The position numbers and the translations under genes were made by a program. A stretch of 17,584 bases of DNA from Acidimicrobiaceae bacterium. Lineage in GTDB: Bacteria; Actinomycetota; Acidimicrobiia; Acidimicrobiales; UBA8190. The notes beneath the pieces were generated by a model. The model saw only the letters and a program-made list of their open reading frames with translations, did not search any database and was not told the origin of the DNA. The stretch is taken from contig PKWD01000045.1 in the NCBI GenBank assembly GCA_003131945.1, forward strand, positions 3,065-20,648, read 5' to 3'. Position 1 is the first letter of the stretch. Each line of letters begins with the position of its first letter. This document shows, in pieces, positions 15,153 through 17,584 of the stretch.

Positions 15153-15425
15153 ATGACACACGCGGTCCTGATCCAAGTAAAGCTCGACCCGAACTCGGAC
15201 GTCGGACACCGACACGCGATCCTGAGCGACTTTGTCATCCCGGAGGCGAAAGCGCTGCCGGGTTTCGAGAAGGGGACGTGGATGAACGATGGCGTTGGAA
15301 CCGGCACCTGCGTGGTCATGTTCGACTCCGAAGACAATGCCAAATCAGCGGTCACGGCGCTCACGCCCGCTGTTGGTCCCCCTGTGATCAGCAGCGCCGT
15401 CTACGAGGTGGAGATCGAGGTCTAG
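15153..15425 (+). CDS. Small ABM-like (antibiotic biosynthesis monooxygenase) domain protein, third cargo
   Basis: 90-aa protein with the ABM/dimeric alpha-beta barrel pattern: strand THAVLIQVKLD, helix GHRHAILSDFVIPEAKALPG, strands FEKGTWMND and GTCVVMFDSEDNAKSAV, and a final strand SSAVYEVEIEV. Such proteins act as cofactor-free monooxygenases, heme degraders or simply dimeric binding folds; no catalytic residue can be assigned here. The ATG at 15153 has a strong GGAGG at 15139-15143, 9 nt upstream. It is on the plus strand, opposite to the conjugation genes, and is followed 8 nt after its stop by a 3' module with a perfect hairpin. Confidence 0.82.
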   Translation: MTHAVLIQVKLDPNSDVGHRHAILSDFVIPEAKALPGFEKGTWMNDGVGTGTCVVMFDSEDNAKSAVTALTPAVGPPVISSAVYEVEIEV

Positions 15426-15432
15426 CCGCATC

Positions 15433-15516
15433 ACGGATGTGGGCTGATGGTCGTGGACGCTCACGACCATCACACGTCATGCCAGCCGGGCCCTTGCACC
15501 CAACGTGATACTCACC
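15433..15516. repeat. 3' module after the ABM-like gene, with hairpin 15445-15472
   Basis: TGATGGTCGTG and CACGACCATCA form a perfect 11-bp stem with a 6-nt loop. The module goes on to CCCTTGCACCCAAC and TGATACTCACC, the same layout as 14820-14910. It could also end transcription of the ABM-like gene, though no T-run follows. Confidence 0.72.
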
Positions 15517-15572
15517 TTGGTGAGCACGCCGTCGGCGTACTGCTCGAAAGGTCGTCCACGGAGTACCCACGC
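15477..15572 (-). pseudogene. Remnant R4 of a VirB4-like gene 5' end, in frame after the SCO6880-like stop
   Basis: Directly after the SCO6880-like stop, and in its frame, 31 codons include RPFEQYADGVLTKVSITLG. This aligns with DPFELYRNGLLTKVSIKL of R2. The join to the shared flank is again at LTK, with TT at 15517-15518 in CTCACC-TT-GGTGAG. No start codon is present. The DNA similarity to R1 is low, so homology here is protein-level and less certain than for R2 and R3. Confidence 0.5.
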
Positions 15573-17117
15573 TCATGCCAACCCGCGTCCGAAGGGCAGA
15601 GTGCATGTGAAGGCCACGGCCTGATCCCCGTAACAACGACGCAGCTCGAGCCCTGCCTGCCCGGCCACCTGCTCCATGCGACCACAGGCCTCTTCGAGTT
15701 CATCGATGTCGAGTGCGCTCACCGTGACGTAACCGGAGAAACGGAACGAGGCGTGTCCGTCGGCCAGTTCTCCCTCTCGTTGGACGAGCACGTCCTCCTC
15801 ACGCCGGCGTCGCATGGTGGCCAGAAAGCCGGCGCGCCGTCGTAGTTCAGCGTCGGCGATGTCAGCCGTGCGCGCCTGTTCGATCCGGCGGGCGGCGCGC
15901 AGCGGCGCCACCGGCTCCATGGTGACCGCCACCGACCGCCGGACATCGGAGACGAGCAAGAGGGGGCCGAGGAAGTCGGCGGCGACATCGGTGCGCGGCC
16001 ATTCGGCGATCCAATAGGTGGTGTGCCAGGTGGCGTCCGTCCGGACGCGCCCCCACTCAGAAAAGATGGCCATCGGCCCAGGCCACGTCATCTGGTGGCG
16101 GCCCGGCCGGGGATGGGCCGTCGGGGGATGGGCCGCCGGGGGATGGGCCGTCCCTGACGCCTGCCCGTTATACCGCTCCGAGCGAGGGGTGTCGGCATCG
16201 AAGCCCCGTCGGACGGCGTCGGCCAGCGCCCCGGGCGCCAGAACTCCGGCGACATCGAGGCCCGCTTCTCCCAACCGTCGAGCCAGAGATGCCGTCTCTC
16301 GCAGGAGGACGGCGCACGCGCCACGCTGACCGCCGCCGGCGCCGCGCACGGCCCGCGCCGAGCGACCGGCATGGACCGTCACGGCCAGCATCACCTCGTG
16401 ACGGTGGACGGCGGCGACCTCACCCTCAACGAGGTCGACATACGAACGGTACGGGGTGCTCTCGACGTCGACAACGGTCCGCTCGGTGACGTGATGGCGT
16501 ACCTCCGCACCATCGTCGGGCAGGCTCCGCTCGATCCACTGCACCCGGTGGACGGCGGTGCCCTCCCGGGCGAGAGACGCCAGGACCCCGGACCAGCCGT
16601 CGATGCGACGGGTCTTGTCCGATGCACCGAGGAGTACGAAACCGGGCCCCGACACGCTGAGCACGGCCGTGAAGGTCTGGGCGGCCACGTCGTGGATCAC
16701 TCCGGCATTGGGCCCGTCATCGGATCGCCCTTTCTGATGCGCCGAACGGCGCAGGGGCACCGGCACCGCCGTCGCTGTCCGGGCCAGATCGATATCGATG
16801 AGGCGCAAAGTGGCGAATGGCGCGCGGCGGCGCATCTTCCGCTGGCGACGGAGGGCGTCGATGTGGCGGGCGGCGTCGGGCGCCCACTCCTCGGCCGTGC
16901 GACCGGCGAACGGCCATGTGGCGGCAGCCACCCCGGCCACGACGGCCACGAAGGCGACGGCGACGCCAGCAGGCGAGGGCCGGGCGCGCAAGATGCCGAC
17001 GGCCACGACCAGGCCGGAAGCAACAACGGCGATCTGCCCGCCGCGCCATCCGGCCACGAGGCCCCGACGCTCGAGCGGTCCGAACCGGTAACGCGGAGGT
17101 GCGTCCTCGTCAGTCAC
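15573..17117 (-). CDS. SCO6880-family conjugation protein
   Basis: 514-aa protein of the actinobacterial SCO6880 type, from the GTG at 17117. RYRFGPLERRGLVAGWRGGQ at the N-terminus is the family hallmark. Two membrane helices follow at about 27-44 and 49-69, then a long cytoplasmic region. Near the C-terminus are the family-typical ATWHTTYWIAEWPR, DFLGPLL, RRSVAVTMEPVAP and GYVTVSALDIDELEEAC. The family accompanies VirB4/VirD4-like ATPases in actinobacterial transfer clusters; its exact step is not known. It carries a small AHPPA-type tandem repeat near residue 330. It starts 12 nt after the upstream gene's stop. Confidence 0.82.
   Translation of the reverse strand: MTDEDAPPRYRFGPLERRGLVAGWRGGQIAVVASGLVVAVGILRARPSPAGVAVAFVAVVAGVAAATWPFAGRTAEEWAPDAARHIDALRRQRKMRRRAPFATLRLIDIDLARTATAVPVPLRRSAHQKGRSDDGPNAGVIHDVAAQTFTAVLSVSGPGFVLLGASDKTRRIDGWSGVLASLAREGTAVHRVQWIERSLPDDGAEVRHHVTERTVVDVESTPYRSYVDLVEGEVAAVHRHEVMLAVTVHAGRSARAVRGAGGGQRGACAVLLRETASLARRLGEAGLDVAGVLAPGALADAVRRGFDADTPRSERYNGQASGTAHPPAAHPPTAHPRPGRHQMTWPGPMAIFSEWGRVRTDATWHTTYWIAEWPRTDVAADFLGPLLLVSDVRRSVAVTMEPVAPLRAARRIEQARTADIADAELRRRAGFLATMRRRREEDVLVQREGELADGHASFRFSGYVTVSALDIDELEEACGRMEQVAGQAGLELRRCYGDQAVAFTCTLPFGRGLA
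16109..16153. repeat. 15-bp tandem repeat, three units, inside the SCO6880-like gene
   Basis: GGGGATGGGCCGTCG occurs three times with single-base changes, coding on the minus strand for AHPPAAHPPTAHPRP. It keeps frame, so copy-number change would alter only a linker. Confidence 0.85.
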
Positions 17118-17129
17118 GGGACTCGTCGT

Positions 17130-17584
17130 TCAACTGTCGCTGTCCGGCCCGCCGGCAGGAGGCCGGGACGCAGTGCTCATGCTCGTCGCCGCGCCAGATC
17201 GGGAACTGTTGGCCACGCCATCGTGCGGTGGGGCACCCTTGTCGTTGTCGTTGTCGTTGTCGGTGCCCTGGGTGTTGGCCGGATGGAACCCTGCGGCCAC
17301 ATCCGGAGTCACAACCGACGCCACCCGCTGCGACGGGGAGGGCCCCGCCGTCCCGACGGCACCGGCACTCCCGGCACCACCGTTCTCCTCATCACCTCGG
17401 GACTTCACGATCTGCGCCATGTCGAGAGCAAGATTGCGGCCCCGCAGGGGTGCCTGCGCGGCCGAAGCCATGCGATGACGGGCCGACTCGAGGTGCGACA
17501 CCGCTCCCGCCTCGATGGCGGGGATCAGGCGCAGCAGGGTGAAGGGGGACAGAGTGGCGATCACGAGCAGGGCGATGCCGGTGA
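17130..17584 (-). CDS. C-terminal part of a membrane protein of the conjugation cluster (start beyond window)
   Basis: The frame is open through the right edge and reads TGIALLVIATLSPFTLLRLI, a membrane helix, then a charged segment AGAVSHLESARHRM. The last about 85 residues are low-complexity, rich in Gly, Ala, Ser, Asp and Asn. This matches the C-terminus of the large polytopic (TrbL/SCO6881-like) proteins that lie next to SCO6880 genes. That assignment is from position and the SPFTLLRLIP segment. About 151 codons are visible; most of the protein lies outside. Confidence 0.7.
   Translation of the reverse strand, partial: TGIALLVIATLSPFTLLRLIPAIEAGAVSHLESARHRMASAAQAPLRGRNLALDMAQIVKSRGDEENGGAGSAGAVGTAGPSPSQRVASVVTPDVAAGFHPANTQGTDNDNDNDKGAPPHDGVANSSRSGAATSMSTASRPPAGGPDSDS
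17239..17262. repeat. TTGTCG hexamer repeat, four units
   Basis: Codes for the Asp-Asn run (DNDNDND) in the low-complexity tail of the membrane protein. A plausible slippage site that keeps frame. Confidence 0.85.

Noticed and set aside
14906..15364. A 152-codon minus-strand frame across R3 and the ABM-like gene
   Set aside because: It reads the wrong frame of R3 and the antisense of the ABM-like gene, with no recognisable domain.
14881..15520. Integron attC sites after the GNAT and ABM-like genes
   Set aside because: Only one box-like GTTGGGT (minus strand, R4) is present; R3 has GTTGGGG and R2 GTTGAGG. No matching second box closes a full attC, and no integron integrase is in the window. 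The layout is similar but the site is different.
1..17584. CRISPR arrays, tRNA, rRNA, insertion sequences with transposase
   Set aside because: I saw no regularly spaced repeats, cloverleaf genes, rRNA sequence or transposase motifs. The R1-R4 repeats are too long and irregularly spaced for CRISPR.

Overview
This is a high-GC window with actinobacterial gene content: a SCO6880-type conjugation cluster, a polyphosphate-glucokinase-like ROK kinase, GTG starts, and several genes that lack a Shine-Dalgarno but carry a TAnnnT box 6-7 nt before the start codon. I infer an actinobacterium, possibly of the class Acidimicrobiia. That placement rests on general style, not on a marker gene.

Region 1 (1-5345, minus strand): a branched-chain amino acid-type ABC transporter, read livG, livF, livH, livM (livM runs off the left edge). 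It is preceded by a zinc-independent quinone oxidoreductase gene that carries a one-base frameshift. Upstream of that lie a small LapA-like membrane protein and a ROK/polyphosphate-type glucokinase.

Region 2 (5346-10035): a plus-strand amidase diverges from the glucokinase. It converges on a minus-strand cytochrome P450 that is preceded by a possible 37-aa coupled ORF. Next comes a compact four-gene minus-strand operon: two small conserved proteins, an ArsR-type regulator and a SRPBCC/AHSA1 protein. Two inverted repeats sit in its promoter.

Region 3 (10164-17584): an actinobacterial conjugation (type IV secretion-like) cluster on the minus strand. In transcription order it holds the C-terminal part of a membrane protein, a SCO6880-like protein, a VirB4-like ATPase and a VirD4/TraG-like coupling ATPase.

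The most unusual part is 13053-15572. The SCO6880-like gene and the VirB4-like gene are separated by about 2.5 kb made of repeated units. Each unit has a cargo gene (lipoprotein, GNAT acetyltransferase, or ABM-like small protein) next to a partial copy of the 5' end of the VirB4 gene. Three partial copies (R2, R3, R4) are joined at the same codon, at the same central TT dinucleotide, to a shared AAC-N-TGATACTCACC flank. Two of the cargo genes are followed, within about 35 nt of the stop codon, by a homologous ~85-bp module with a 28-nt hairpin. R2 differs from the intact gene at 20 codons but only 3 amino acids, so it came from a diverged functional homologue rather than a recent local duplication. 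I read this as serial, site-specific, cassette-like accretion of cargo at the 5' end of a conjugation ATPase gene. No recombinase is in the window, and the mechanism is inference.
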